Assembly (NCBI RefSeq): GCF_038900055.1
Contig: NZ_JBBMQM010000001.1
Coordinates: 186,001 to 250,000 of the forward strand
Reading direction: 5' to 3'
Source of the DNA: Henriciella sp. AS95
GTDB lineage: Bacteria > Pseudomonadota > Alphaproteobacteria > Caulobacterales > Hyphomonadaceae
DNA: 64,000 nt
Shown here: positions 8,109 to 17,923 of the stretch, in pieces
How positions within the stretch are numbered: the first letter of the stretch is position 1
Layout of the letters: each line of letters starts with the position of its first letter
Made by a program: the position numbers and the translations under genes
Notes under the pieces: model-generated
Seen by the model: only the letters and a program-made list of their open reading frames with translations
The model's database searches: none
Told to the model about the DNA's origin: nothing

Positions 8109-11100
8109 TTAGAACTCGTACTTCAGGCCGAAGCGGATTTCCCAGAGCGATGGCTCGGTCACCACGAAGCCTCTGTCGACATTGTTGCCACGGAAGTTCG
8201 AGTAGACGTACTGGCCGTTGACGATATCGACGTCGACGATGTCCAGAGCACCCGGGAAGCCTTGCTGGCGCAGGACACCCCAATCGGAGTTCAGGAAGTT
8301 ACCGAGGTTCTCGATTACGAAGAACGCCTCGGTACGGTCGTTGGCGCGAAGACCCGGCAGGCTCTGCGAGATCTTCAGGTCAAATTTCGACCACCAGTCG
8401 TCGTGACAGGAGTTGCGCTTGTAGATGCCGCCCTTGGCATCAGAGTAGCATTCATCGCTGTTGATGAAGCTGAGGAATGCGTCCTGCGTGGCCTGGCTGT
8501 CATAGGTCACGATCGGATCACTCGCACCAGCCGGTACGTATAGCAGCTGACGATCCAGGAAGTTGATTTCCTGAACAGTGGAGTTGCCATAGGTCAGGCT
8601 GTACGGTGCGCTCTCGGAAACCTGGCCGAAGAGCGAGAACCGGGTTGGGAAGCTGGCAACGAATTCAGCCTCGTAATCCGCCCTCATCGTGAAGCGATGC
8701 GGAATTTCGTAATCCGATGTCGCAGTCCCCGGATTGTTTGGGTTGCTGGTCACGAAGTTCGCAAAGTTCGAAGAGGCAACCGACGACGTCATCGGGTTCA
8801 CGTCTTTGGCATCCGTGTAAGCATAGCCCAGCGACCAGTCGAGACCGAAGTCATAGCTCTTCGATACGCCGATGGACGCCACGAAGGTTTCCGGTGTCGA
8901 GTCCGTGTTGGTCAGGATGTAGTCATCGCTGAACGGGTTGAAGTTGCCAGGAGCCACAATCGGGCGGCCGTCAGGTGCGGTGCCGATTGTTGTCAGACCC
9001 GCAGACTTGATGATGGCCGTATCCTTGGCGCGGCTGTACAGGAGGTCAGCAACAACCGTGTAGCCGTCACCTGCCCAGTCCATGCCGTAGGCCGAACCGT
9101 CAAAGTTCCAGGTGGCGCCGATATTGTACTTCCACTCGGATGGGATTTCGAAGTCCGGGTCGAGCGCGTTGACAGCGCCTTCGCCGCTTGCGTTCGCAAC
9201 CGCGTCGATGGCTTCGTCCGGAATGTCGAACAACGGCGTGCCGCCACCTGAGTAGGTGTAGTCGCTGATGATGTTGCCGCCGCCGGAAAACTCGAACAGC
9301 GTCACACCATTGTTGGAGTAGTTGTTCGAGATCCAGACGTTCGGATTGCCGCCGGCGAAGAGGCCGACGCCGCCGCGCAGCGACAGGTCATCGCTGACGT
9401 CATAGGTGAAGCCCAGTCGTGGCTGGATCACTTCTTTGCCGTCGAGAGTGTTGTTGTTCGGAATGCCGTATGCAGCTTCGAAGGCCGGGTTGAGGGTTGG
9501 CTTGTCGTCGGAGGAGTAGAAGTCTCCGCGAACACCGAACACAACGTTCAATGCATCATTAACCTGCCATTCGTCCTGCAGGTAGACCGACGTGATCTCA
9601 TAGCCGAACTCGGCAGCGCCATCGGCGGCATTGTTCGTGCCTGAAGCACTTTCGTAGATGAATTCGTCCAGGACGCCGGCTTCGAAGTCATCGATGCTTG
9701 CGAAGCTGAACTCACCCTGAACTTCCTGAACGAACAGGTTGAACACGTCGAACTCTTCACGTTCGATACCGGCTGTGAAGGTGTGGTCGTTCCACGTATA
9801 GTCTGCCTTGGCCTTGTAGGTCCAAAGCTCGTAGTTCAGCTCGTTGGCGTGGCGGGAATCGTCCGGTCCAAGATAGACGGTCGTGTCGCCGACTTCGATC
9901 TGGACTTCACCGATCTGGTCGGTCAGGCCACCATAGGATTCCTGAAGGTTTTCGAGGTCGATGTAGGAAACACGCACTTCCGTCGACAGATTGTTGGTCC
10001 AGTTGGAGTAGAGCGAACCAGCATAGGAATTGAGCGTCGCGCCACGCTTGTAGAAGTGATTGAATTCCGGAAGCTCGTCCGGGTCACCATCAGACGGGCT
10101 GTTCGAGAAGCCCTCATTGTAGTTGTAGGTGAACGAAGCGCGGTGGTCGTTGTTGATGTTCCAGTCGATCTTCGCGAGGAATTTTTCGTCTTCATTGTCG
10201 AGCGCGGTTGGCAGTTCGCCTACAGTGTAGCCGTAAACGTTCTGGGCGGCGTCGACGATGCGCTGGTATTCAGCGTCTGTGATGCCCTTGCCGGTCGGCG
10301 TGTTGTTGCCGAACAGGTCGCTGCCTTCCTGCTTCTCATAGGAACCGAAGAAGAACAGCTTGTCCTGGATGATCGGACCGCCAACGCTGAAGCCGTAGCG
10401 GTACTCATCGTAGTCGCCATTGTCGACTTCGACATCGTCAGCCGTGTCACCGCGCAGCGAGTCATTCGTGTAATCGACAAACGCACTGCCATGAAATTCG
10501 TTTGAACCGGACTTCGTGACAGCATTGATGTTACAGGCCGTGAACGAACCGTATTCGACATCGTACGGTGCCAGCTCGACGGCAACCTGATCGATCGAGT
10601 CGAAAGAGAACGGAATACGCTCGGTCGGGTAGCCGTTCGAGTTAAGGCCGAAATTGTCATTCAGGCGAATGCCATCGACGGTCAGCGAGTTGAAACGCGG
10701 GCTTGCGCCGCCACACTGGATGCCGTCAGCGCCGGGGGTGCCACCAGCGTCAGGATCGAGATAGACGCGCGGATCAAGGCGAACGATGTCCTTTACGTCA
10801 CGGTTGATCGCCGGGGCACTGCCGAGAATGTCGGCCCCGAAGGTCGAGCTCGGCCCAAGCGCAACCGAAGTGAGGCCGGCGGAACCGGAAACAACCACCG
10901 TCTGCATACGTGCTTCGCCATCAACGGCGCTCGAAAGCACAAAATTGACCTGGGTGGCATCACCGAGGTTCAGAGCAAGATTTTCGATTTGCTGGCCCTG
11001 ATAATCAGGCGACGTAACTTCGATGACGTAGCTGCTGGAAACCGGCAGGTTACGGATCGCATACTGACCTGATGAACTCGCAGTTGTGGATCGTGAAAGA

Positions 11101-11273
11101 CCGGTCGTTGGATCGGTGATAACAATCGTCGCGCCGGACAGAGCCGTGCCGGCTTCTGACGTGACCTGACCACGGACTTCCGAGGTCGTGACCTGCGCTT
11201 CGGCAGGTGCGACGATTGCGGCGGTGAACAGCGAAGCTGCTGCGACACCGGACAATAGTTTCCAGTTGGACAT
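8109..11273 (-). CDS. Oar-type TonB-dependent outer-membrane receptor
   Basis: A 1054-residue outer-membrane protein with a signal peptide ending APAEAQ. Residues about 27-115 are a carboxypeptidase-regulatory-like beta-sandwich (RGQVTSEAGTALSGATIVIT), then a plug region (about 140-270, with PYDVEYGSFTACNINAVTKSGSN), then a long beta-barrel ending in the aromatic LKYEF. This order is that of Oar-like receptors, which in other bacteria handle large substrates or secreted protease. The start at 11273 has GAGGGG upstream; an earlier in-frame start adds 15 residues before the signal. No ABC importer or peptidase lies beside it, so the substrate is unknown. Confidence 0.88.
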   Translation of the reverse strand: MSNWKLLSGVAAASLFTAAIVAPAEAQVTTSEVRGQVTSEAGTALSGATIVITDPTTGLSRSTTASSSGQYAIRNLPVSSSYVIEVTSPDYQGQQIENLALNLGDATQVNFVLSSAVDGEARMQTVVVSGSAGLTSVALGPSSTFGADILGSAPAINRDVKDIVRLDPRVYLDPDAGGTPGADGIQCGGASPRFNSLTVDGIRLNDNFGLNSNGYPTERIPFSFDSIDQVAVELAPYDVEYGSFTACNINAVTKSGSNEFHGSAFVDYTNDSLRGDTADDVEVDNGDYDEYRYGFSVGGPIIQDKLFFFGSYEKQEGSDLFGNNTPTGKGITDAEYQRIVDAAQNVYGYTVGELPTALDNEDEKFLAKIDWNINNDHRASFTYNYNEGFSNSPSDGDPDELPEFNHFYKRGATLNSYAGSLYSNWTNNLSTEVRVSYIDLENLQESYGGLTDQIGEVQIEVGDTTVYLGPDDSRHANELNYELWTYKAKADYTWNDHTFTAGIEREEFDVFNLFVQEVQGEFSFASIDDFEAGVLDEFIYESASGTNNAADGAAEFGYEITSVYLQDEWQVNDALNVVFGVRGDFYSSDDKPTLNPAFEAAYGIPNNNTLDGKEVIQPRLGFTYDVSDDLSLRGGVGLFAGGNPNVWISNNYSNNGVTLFEFSGGGNIISDYTYSGGGTPLFDIPDEAIDAVANASGEGAVNALDPDFEIPSEWKYNIGATWNFDGSAYGMDWAGDGYTVVADLLYSRAKDTAIIKSAGLTTIGTAPDGRPIVAPGNFNPFSDDYILTNTDSTPETFVASIGVSKSYDFGLDWSLGYAYTDAKDVNPMTSSVASSNFANFVTSNPNNPGTATSDYEIPHRFTMRADYEAEFVASFPTRFSLFGQVSESAPYSLTYGNSTVQEINFLDRQLLYVPAGASDPIVTYDSQATQDAFLSFINSDECYSDAKGGIYKRNSCHDDWWSKFDLKISQSLPGLRANDRTEAFFVIENLGNFLNSDWGVLRQQGFPGALDIVDVDIVNGQYVYSNFRGNNVDRGFVVTEPSLWEIRFGLKYEF

Positions 11274-11487
11274 GAAGAACCCCTCTTCGGTTAAGCGGCC
11301 GCGGCAACCATCAGTCACAATGCCAAAGCCAATTGACCGCGCCTCTATTCGTCATATGCAAAAGTTTTGTGACAGTCTTGTTACTCTTCTGTGCACCGCA
11401 GCAAAGTGTGAAAAATGCTTGCAAAAAGGCAACACTCAGACTGCGGTGCTGGCCAATTCGTTTGCCGCACGCTAGCAGGCTGTTTCC

Positions 11488-13206
11488 ATGTTTTACGATG
11501 ATGCCGATAGTCCCAAATTCGCGCGCCTTACGGCGCTGATAATTCTGGGACTTTTGGTCATAAGACTCGTCTGCGTTCTCCTCTCACCCTTGGAGCTGTA
11601 CGCTGACGAGGCCCAGTACTGGCGCTGGGGACAGACGCTGGAATGGGGATATTACTCAAAACCGCCCCTGATTGCCTGGGTGATCCATGCGAGCACGGCG
11701 ACCTTCGGCGATTCCGCCTGGGCGGTCCGCCTGCCGGCGCCTTTCCTGCATACCCTGGCCGCGTATTTCCTCTTCCTGCTGGGTCGCCGGATGGTGTCTG
11801 CAAAGATCGGCATGATGGCAGCTGTCGGATACGCGCTGATGCCGGCCGTCTGGCTATCCTCAACAGTGCTGTCGACCGACGGTATCCTGATGCCGATCTG
11901 GGCGGCGGCCCTCTACCTGCTCTGGCGCGTGCGGGAGGGCCGTTCGCATTGGGCGCTCTATCTGGCCCTCGGCGCGTCGATCGGGCTCGGCTTTCTGGCC
12001 AAGTATGCGATGCTCTACTTCGCGATCGGGATCGTGCTGACGAGCCTCATCGACAAACCCACCCGACAAAGCCTGCTCAGCCTGAAAGGCGCCCTCACGC
12101 TGGTCACGGCCCTTATCATCATAGCGCCGCATCTCATCTGGAACGCACAGCATGATTTCGCGACGGTGGGCCACACAGTCGACAATGCCAATCTTGGCGG
12201 CGAGCTGTTCAATCCGGAAAACGCGCTCAAATTCCTGGCCGACCAGATGGGTGTGTTTGGCCCGATCAGCTTTGTCGCCCTGATCGGTGGGCTGATCTTC
12301 ATGCGCAAGACGGCGACCGGCGATCAAGCACGGCTGGAACTCTGGCTCGCCTGTTTCATCTTGCCGGTTCTTATCATTATTTTCGGTCAGTCCATCCTCT
12401 CTCGGGCCCATGCCAACTGGGCAGCGACCGCCTATCCAGCCGCATCGGTGCTGATCGCCATGTTCTTCATGCGGGCCCGGCCAAACCGGCAGCTCTGGTA
12501 CTGGGTCGCAGGCCTGACAGGCGTCTGCTTCCTGCTGATACCGGACTTCACCATTCTGACACGCGTGATTGCCGGCCTCATTTGGGCCGGTGCCGTGATG
12601 GGAGCGGCCTATGCTGCCAAGTTCAAGCCGGAGGGGCTGTTCTGGACGGGGCTGGGCCTACACGCTGCGCTGGGGCTCGGCATGATGGTCGCGATGACGT
12701 TCGCAAATACGCTGGCCGGTCCGCTGGGGCTCGACAATGCGTTCAAGCGCACCATCGGCTGGGAGGAATTGTCGGACAAGCTTTCCAGTTTTGTCGATGA
12801 TCAGGGCACCCCGACAGCCGTCATGGTGGATGAGCGCGAAATCTGGCACGGCCTCGATTTTTATCTGAAAGACCGCATCGACGCGCCGCTGATTCTCTGG
12901 CGCTATAATGAGGGCGCGCACAGCTTTGCCGAGCAACAGCCGATGACGGACGAGATTGACGACGATGTTCTCATCGCCAGCTATCGGCCAAACCGGCGGC
13001 CCGCCATCGCGGCAGACTTCGAGACATTCGACAAGGTCGGTGAGATCAGCGTTGATCTCGGGACGCGGTCGAATGGCTGCCCGCTTAGCCGCCGGCTGGT
13101 CCTTTATCGAGCGTCCGGATTCAACCCGCTTCCCCGTTCGCAGGACTGGGTGGACCGGTTCGAAGGCGAGACGATGGACGCACCAGAACCTTGCACCGCT
13201 AACTAG
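11488..13206 (+). CDS. GT39/ArnT-like polytopic glycosyltransferase
   Basis: A 572-residue inner-membrane protein with about ten to twelve hydrophobic helices and a soluble C-terminal third. The first periplasmic loop carries the catalytic DE pair (LYADEAQYWRWG, D40-E41) and YYSKPPLIAW, the signature of PMT/ArnT-type enzymes that use polyprenyl-phosphate sugars. Acceptor may be lipid A, a protein or a glycan; no arn cluster is near. Its stop is shared with the converging gene as CTAG. Confidence 0.85.
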   Translation: MFYDDADSPKFARLTALIILGLLVIRLVCVLLSPLELYADEAQYWRWGQTLEWGYYSKPPLIAWVIHASTATFGDSAWAVRLPAPFLHTLAAYFLFLLGRRMVSAKIGMMAAVGYALMPAVWLSSTVLSTDGILMPIWAAALYLLWRVREGRSHWALYLALGASIGLGFLAKYAMLYFAIGIVLTSLIDKPTRQSLLSLKGALTLVTALIIIAPHLIWNAQHDFATVGHTVDNANLGGELFNPENALKFLADQMGVFGPISFVALIGGLIFMRKTATGDQARLELWLACFILPVLIIIFGQSILSRAHANWAATAYPAASVLIAMFFMRARPNRQLWYWVAGLTGVCFLLIPDFTILTRVIAGLIWAGAVMGAAYAAKFKPEGLFWTGLGLHAALGLGMMVAMTFANTLAGPLGLDNAFKRTIGWEELSDKLSSFVDDQGTPTAVMVDEREIWHGLDFYLKDRIDAPLILWRYNEGAHSFAEQQPMTDEIDDDVLIASYRPNRRPAIAADFETFDKVGEISVDLGTRSNGCPLSRRLVLYRASGFNPLPRSQDWVDRFEGETMDAPEPCTAN

Positions 13207-13943
13207 GAGCGCGCGGGCGGCTTGCAGGTTATATTTTCCCTGTAGGCCCGCTCCGATTCCGCATTGCGTGCCGCAATCGCCCCGTTCCACACATCGGCCA
13301 GCGGTGACAAATCAATCGCGTCGCTCACAGCGATATTGTCATAGCCTTCCTTCGGCTGGCCGTAGACAGCGGGCTTGAAGTCCTGCGTCGCGATGACGAT
13401 GCGCAGCGTGCCGACCTCAGTGATGTGCCAGCCGAGATCATCATCCTGACCTTTGGCAAGCCAGCCGCCCTGCACCGTCTTTTCGTCCTGGTCCGCGCGC
13501 TCGATCCGGCCGGACATGAAATGCTTGTCCTCGCCGCCGGTGGAATCCACCCCCATCAGGAAGTAGGAGATTTCCTGCGGAAGGATGCCCTGACCGCCCT
13601 CGATGTGACTGCCCTTGTTGAAAAAGCGGTAGGTATAGTCACTGGACTCCCGCTTCAGGTCGATGGTTGGCGGCTCGGCATAGAGAGTAACGGAGCTGAC
13701 CTTGTCGAGGTCGTAGAGCGAGGCCACCCTGATCTCGACCCCCTTGCTGGTCTTCTCGCCATCAATTGTTTTCCAGACCAGCGGCTGGTCCGGATTCTCG
13801 ACGACAATGTCGTTCATCGTCGCTCGCCATTGCCAGCCGCCCGCTTCGCCATGCGGACAGACCGGCTTCTCCTGCGCCAGGGCGGTCCCTGACAACCCCA
13901 TTGCGAGGACCGCCGCCGCAAGCGCTTGATCGAAATTCCTCAT
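13203..13943 (-). CDS. exported protein of unknown function
   Basis: A 246-residue protein with a cleavable signal peptide (MRNFDQALAAAVLAMGLSG, cut near ALAQ). The mature part is beta-rich and hydrophilic with two cysteines near its ends (PVCPHG and ITCKPP) that could form a disulfide. The start at 13943 follows GGGAGG; the ATG 15 bases upstream is less well placed. I do not recognise a named family. It converges on the GT39 gene with a CTAG overlap and is divergent from the helicase gene, 77 bases away. Confidence 0.75.
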   Translation of the reverse strand: MRNFDQALAAAVLAMGLSGTALAQEKPVCPHGEAGGWQWRATMNDIVVENPDQPLVWKTIDGEKTSKGVEIRVASLYDLDKVSSVTLYAEPPTIDLKRESSDYTYRFFNKGSHIEGGQGILPQEISYFLMGVDSTGGEDKHFMSGRIERADQDEKTVQGGWLAKGQDDDLGWHITEVGTLRIVIATQDFKPAVYGQPKEGYDNIAVSDAIDLSPLADVWNGAIAARNAESERAYRENITCKPPARS

Positions 13944-14020
13944 TGCGTCCTCCCACAAACACTGTGGCCAGCATACTTTTCGCCTTGCTCTTGTCGCCCT
14001 GAAACTTCACATCCCAAGCC

Positions 14021-16759
14021 ATGGGCACCCTGAAGGCCGTTCTCGGGCCGACAAATACTGGCAAGACGCACTACGCCATCGAACGCATGATGGGCCACAG
14101 CACGGGCATGATCGGCCTGCCGCTGCGCCTGCTGGCGCGCGAAGTCTATGACCGGGTCGTGAAGGCCAAGGGCGAGAAGGCCGTTGCGCTGATCACCGGT
14201 GAGGAGCGGATCGAACCGCCCCAGGCCCGCTATTGGGTCTGCACGGTGGAATCGATGCCTGTCCATAAACGGGTCGAATTCCTCGCCATCGACGAAATCC
14301 AGCTGGCTGAGGATGATGATCGCGGCCACGTCTTTACCGATCGCATCCTGCATGCGCGCGGCACAGCAGAGACGATGCTGCTCGGCGCAGAGACCATGCG
14401 CGGCGTGCTGCGCGAGCTTGATCTAGATGTTTCAACAGACACGCGCGAACGCTTCTCCGAACTGCATTATGCCGGACCGGCCAAAGTCACCAAGCTGCCC
14501 AAGCGCACGGCCGTCGTCGCTTTCTCGACCGAGCAGGTCTACGCGATCGGCGAGTTGCTCAGGCGACAAAAGGGCGGCGCCGCCATTGTCATGGGTGCGC
14601 TTAGCCCCCGCACGCGGAATGCCCAGGTCGCCCTCTATCAGTCTGGAGAGGTGGACTATCTCGTCGCCACAGACGCGATCGGTATGGGCCTCAATCTCGA
14701 TGTCGAACGGATCGCCTTTGCGGCCCGTTCCAAGTTTGACGGGCGTCGGCGCCGCTTCCTGTCGGCGGCTGAGTGCGGACAGATCGCTGGCCGGGCCGGG
14801 CGCTTTCGTACCGATGGCGAATTTGGCGAGACGGGCGACTGCCCGCCTTTCGAGGAAGAAACCTGGCGCGCCATTGAAGAGAACCGGTTCGACCCGGTTG
14901 ATGAGCTGCAATGGCGCAACTCAAGTCTCGATTACCGCTCCATCAAGACGCTGATCGCAAGCCTGGCGCGCCCGTCAGGTCACCCGGCGCTGCGCCAGAA
15001 TCCGCATGCCCTTGATGAGTGGGTGCTGCGACGCATGGCCGAAGACGCCGATATCGGGCCGGAGGTGCGCGGTGAACGAAACGTCCGTCGCCTATGGGAT
15101 CTCGCCCGTTTGCCGGACTTCCGCAAATCCGGTCATGAAGGCCACGGTCGCCTTGTCCTCGGCCTCGCCGAAACGCTGGCTGACCCCGATGCCCGCCTTG
15201 GCGATGCAGCCATGGCCAAGCGCATGGAAAACCTTGAAGCCAACGTCCCCGACATATCGAGCCTTCAGCACAGACTTGCCATGATCCGCACCTGGACCTA
15301 TGCCGCCCACCGTGAAGACTGGCTGGAAAACCCGGCCTATTGGCGCGAACAGACACGTGAAATTGAAGACAGGTTATCAGATGCCCTTCACGCAGCGCTC
15401 ACATTGCGCTTTGTTGACCGCAGAACGACGGCCCTGCTTGCGGGCCTTAAGAGGGAAGACCTGCTTGTGACTGAATTGTCCGATACCGGTGAAGTAACCG
15501 TCGAAGGCCATGTCGTCGGAAAGCTCGTCGGCCTGCATTTCGAACCCGCGTCCACCGCGCAGACGCTCGAGGGAAAAGCCGTTCGCTCGGCGGCCGTCAC
15601 AGCGCTTGGACCGATCATGGCCGAACGCCTCGGCGAGATTACCGGCGCGCCTGCCGATGCGTTCGCACTGACAGATGCAGGCACCATCACCTGGAAAGAG
15701 GCAGAGGTCGCCCGCCTGCAAGCCGGACCGGATTGGCTGGCACCCAAGCTTGAACTCATCGGCGCTGAAGACGCCGAAGCCCACCGCAAGGATGCGGCGC
15801 TGAAACGGATCGAAGAGTGGCTCGGCGCAGAGATGCTTCGCGTCCTGCCGACCCACGCCAAGCTCAAGACCGGCGAAACCGGCAAGGAACTCGAAGGCAT
15901 GGCCCGCGGGCTGGCCTTCCAGCTGCTCGAAAGCGGCGCAGCCGTCGACCTTCGCAATGATACGACCAGCGGCCAGATCACGCCGGAGCAGCGCGAAGCG
16001 ATGAAAGGGGCCGGCCTTCGCACCGGCCGTGTCGCCGCACACATCCCTGATGCGCAGAAACCTGCCGCCCAGCGCATGATCGCCATCCTTCAGGCCAGCC
16101 ACACGGGCGAGACCCGGCGCGTCGCCCCTGAAGGCGCAGGCTCCTTCCCGCTGGATGGGGAATGGGCTGAGAGCGAACTCAACTCGCAGGGCTATATCCG
16201 CTTTGGGCCGCGCGCCGTTCGGGCAGACCTTGCCGAACGCCTTGGCTGGGAAGTCTCCAAGCGCCGCCGGGAAGCCGGCACGCCGACCTTCGAACTCCCG
16301 GCTGAGCTTGCGTCCATCGTCTCATGCCCGGGCGAGGAGTTTCCGGCCATTCTGAAAGGCTTTGGACTTGCGCCCGCCGAAAAGGATGCCGAGACGGGCA
16401 CAGTCACAAAGTGGCGATACCTGTCGCGTCATCGCCAGGATGGTCCGCCTCGCGGCAAGAAACCGGGCGGCAAGCCGGGTGGCCGTCCGCCCAAGGGCAA
16501 AGGTGGAAAGCCGCGCCATGAGCAGCGCGGCGGGGGTCGCGGCTCGCGTCGTCAGGAAAAGCAGCCCGATCCGAACAGCCCCTTCGCGGCGCTGGCGAGC
16601 CTGCTCCCGCCACCGCCTCCACCGCCCAAGCCGAAGCCAAAGAAAAAAAAGAAGAAGCCTGCCGCTCAGAAGCCGGACGCAGCCGCCAAACCTTCAGAGT
16701 CGCCCAAAACGCCCCAAACGCCAGACAAGCCGGCCGGATCAGCGGAGCCATCGTCATAA
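14021..16759 (+). CDS. SUV3-like DExH RNA/DNA helicase
   Basis: A 912-residue superfamily 2 helicase resembling mitochondrial SUV3. Walker A is GPTNTGKT at residues 9-16, motif II is DEIQ at 91-94 (the SUV3 form), and motif VI is QIAGRAGRF near 253. The last ~110 residues are low-complexity, rich in Lys, Arg, Gly and Pro (PKPKPKKKKKKP), likely RNA-binding and disordered. It heads a run with an S4 RNA-binding gene, TerB, FdxA and CarD, a common alphaproteobacterial order. RNA turnover or ribosome-related work is the reasonable inference. Confidence 0.88.
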   Translation: MGTLKAVLGPTNTGKTHYAIERMMGHSTGMIGLPLRLLAREVYDRVVKAKGEKAVALITGEERIEPPQARYWVCTVESMPVHKRVEFLAIDEIQLAEDDDRGHVFTDRILHARGTAETMLLGAETMRGVLRELDLDVSTDTRERFSELHYAGPAKVTKLPKRTAVVAFSTEQVYAIGELLRRQKGGAAIVMGALSPRTRNAQVALYQSGEVDYLVATDAIGMGLNLDVERIAFAARSKFDGRRRRFLSAAECGQIAGRAGRFRTDGEFGETGDCPPFEEETWRAIEENRFDPVDELQWRNSSLDYRSIKTLIASLARPSGHPALRQNPHALDEWVLRRMAEDADIGPEVRGERNVRRLWDLARLPDFRKSGHEGHGRLVLGLAETLADPDARLGDAAMAKRMENLEANVPDISSLQHRLAMIRTWTYAAHREDWLENPAYWREQTREIEDRLSDALHAALTLRFVDRRTTALLAGLKREDLLVTELSDTGEVTVEGHVVGKLVGLHFEPASTAQTLEGKAVRSAAVTALGPIMAERLGEITGAPADAFALTDAGTITWKEAEVARLQAGPDWLAPKLELIGAEDAEAHRKDAALKRIEEWLGAEMLRVLPTHAKLKTGETGKELEGMARGLAFQLLESGAAVDLRNDTTSGQITPEQREAMKGAGLRTGRVAAHIPDAQKPAAQRMIAILQASHTGETRRVAPEGAGSFPLDGEWAESELNSQGYIRFGPRAVRADLAERLGWEVSKRRREAGTPTFELPAELASIVSCPGEEFPAILKGFGLAPAEKDAETGTVTKWRYLSRHRQDGPPRGKKPGGKPGGRPPKGKGGKPRHEQRGGGRGSRRQEKQPDPNSPFAALASLLPPPPPPPKPKPKKKKKKPAAQKPDAAAKPSESPKTPQTPDKPAGSAEPSS

Positions 16760-17055
16760 GCGAAGACATCCGGCTCGATGTCTGGCTGTGGCGCGCACGG
16801 TTCTTCAGGACCCGGTCGATCGCATCAGATTTCATCTCGAAGCGAGGCGTGCGAATTTCTCGCGCGGGCGACACGCGCAAGGTCAAAAAGGCTGGCACGC
16901 GACTCCTGCCGGGAGATATTGTAAGTTTCGCCCTGAGAACCAACATTGTAACCGTCAGGGTCTTGCAGGGCGGCGCCCGGCGTGGCCCCGCTCTGGAAGC
17001 GCAGACCCTTTACGAAACTCTGGACCAGGATACTGGGGGAGACGAAGATGCTTGA
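16756..17055 (+). CDS. S4-domain RNA-binding protein (Hsp15-like), probable ATA start
   Basis: The reading frame encodes a complete S4 domain, beginning RLDVWLWRARFFRTRS and ending RRGPALEAQTLYETL, as in small Hsp15-like proteins that bind rRNA. The only usual start codon in frame is GTG at 16849, which would cut away the first half of the S4 domain. Immediately before SEDIRLDVW the codon is ATA at 16756, overlapping the helicase stop as ATAA; an ATC at 16750 is another candidate. I annotate the ATA, giving 99 residues. Family is certain; the start is not. It overlaps the next gene by 8 bases. Confidence 0.7.
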   Translation: MSEDIRLDVWLWRARFFRTRSIASDFISKRGVRISRAGDTRKVKKAGTRLLPGDIVSFALRTNIVTVRVLQGGARRGPALEAQTLYETLDQDTGGDEDA

Positions 17056-17491
17056 TGGCTTGAAGCGACTGTTTTCCGGGCGCCCGAAACCGGTCACCCG
17101 TCACGTCGACCCGCAGGTTGCCGCAGCAGCCCTGCTCGTTCAGGCCGCCCTTGTCGATGGCGTATACGCTAATCTTGAAAGCGACCAGATTGCCGAAATC
17201 CTCCTCGAGAGCCTCGGTCTTGATGCCGACAGGGTCGATGATGTTCTGGAACAGGGCGAGGAACTTGCCGAGGAAGCGACCGGCGCGCACGAATTTACGC
17301 AGCATGTGAAGAAGCTTCCCCTGCTAGAGCGGGTCCGTGTCATCGAGGGGCTCTACCTGGTCTCCATGGCCGATGGCGCGGCCTGTAAATTCGAAGAAGC
17401 CTTCATTCGTCATGTGGCAAGTTTGCTCCATGTTGACGATATCAGACGGGCCCAGGCACGCCGCCGCGCTGAATCGCGCCAGCCACAGTGA
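17048..17491 (+). CDS. TerB-family protein
   Basis: A 147-residue helical protein of the TerB tellurite-resistance-like family. Two helical halves are seen: QVAAAALLVQAALVDGVYANLE near 25-45 and VIEGLYLVSMADGAACKFEEAF near 95-120, each with the acidic metal-binding pattern (D..Y..LE, DGA). The start at 17048 has GGGGGAGACGAAG upstream; a longer in-frame ORF starts in the S4 gene. TerB proteins are found far beyond tellurite resistance and their role in this housekeeping operon is unknown. Confidence 0.82.
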   Translation: MLDGLKRLFSGRPKPVTRHVDPQVAAAALLVQAALVDGVYANLESDQIAEILLESLGLDADRVDDVLEQGEELAEEATGAHEFTQHVKKLPLLERVRVIEGLYLVSMADGAACKFEEAFIRHVASLLHVDDIRRAQARRRAESRQPQ

Positions 17492-17555
17492 TTGACTTGA
17501 AGGCCATTCGCCTCCAAATGCAGCGCGTCAAACAAACAGCCTCCCGGAATACTGA

Positions 17556-17897
17556 ATGACCTATATCGTTGTCGATGCCTGCATCCGCTGCAAATACATG
17601 GATTGTGTCGAAGTCTGCCCGGTGGACTGCTTCTATGAAGGCGAGAACATGCTCGTCATTCACCCGGACGAGTGCATCGATTGCGGCGTCTGCGAACCGG
17701 AATGCCCGGTCGAAGCCATCAAGCCGGATACCGAAGACGATCCGGACTCCAAGTGGCTGAAACTCAATACTGAATATGCCAAGGTCTGGCCGAATATTAC
17801 CCGCATGAAAGAGCCGCCATCTGACCGCGAAGAGTTCGCGCAAGAGACCGGAAAGCTTGAAAAGTATTTCAGCGAAAAGCCCGGTGACGGTGACTGA
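17556..17897 (+). CDS. fdxA: FdxA-type 7Fe ferredoxin
   Basis: A 113-residue soluble electron carrier. By analogy with Azotobacter ferredoxin I, C9, C17 and C50 hold the 3Fe-4S cluster and C21, C40, C43, C46 the 4Fe-4S cluster; C12 and C25 match the two free cysteines. The C-terminal extension ([16 protein letters not shown]) is typical of alphaproteobacterial FdxA. Redox partner is not known from context. An AT-rich leader with the carD promoter follows it. Confidence 0.95.
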   Translation: MTYIVVDACIRCKYMDCVEVCPVDCFYEGENMLVIHPDECIDCGVCEPECPVEAIKPDTEDDPDSKWLKLNTEYAKVWPNITRMKEPPSDREEFAQETGKLEKYFSEKPGDGD

Positions 17898-17898
17898 T

Positions 17899-17923
17899 AA
17901 CTCTCCAGTGTCACATGAGAGTT
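17899..17923 (+). terminator. weak hairpin after fdxA
   Basis: AACTCTC-11 nt-GAGAGTT just after the fdxA stop. No T-run follows directly, though an AT-rich stretch with TTTTT lies 13 bases on. It could be an attenuating or RNA-stabilising hairpin rather than a strict terminator. Confidence 0.4.

Noticed and set aside
9783-10505. 240-residue open frame antisense to the TonB-dependent receptor gene
   Set aside because: Val-rich low-complexity shadow of beta-barrel codons; no ribosome site.
17048-17491. Tellurite-resistance locus
   Set aside because: Only a lone TerB-like gene in a housekeeping operon; no terC, terD or terE genes.
17496-17520. CTTGAA ... TCCAAAT before fdxA as a heat-shock promoter
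   Set aside because: The spacing is too short and the -10 element is poor.
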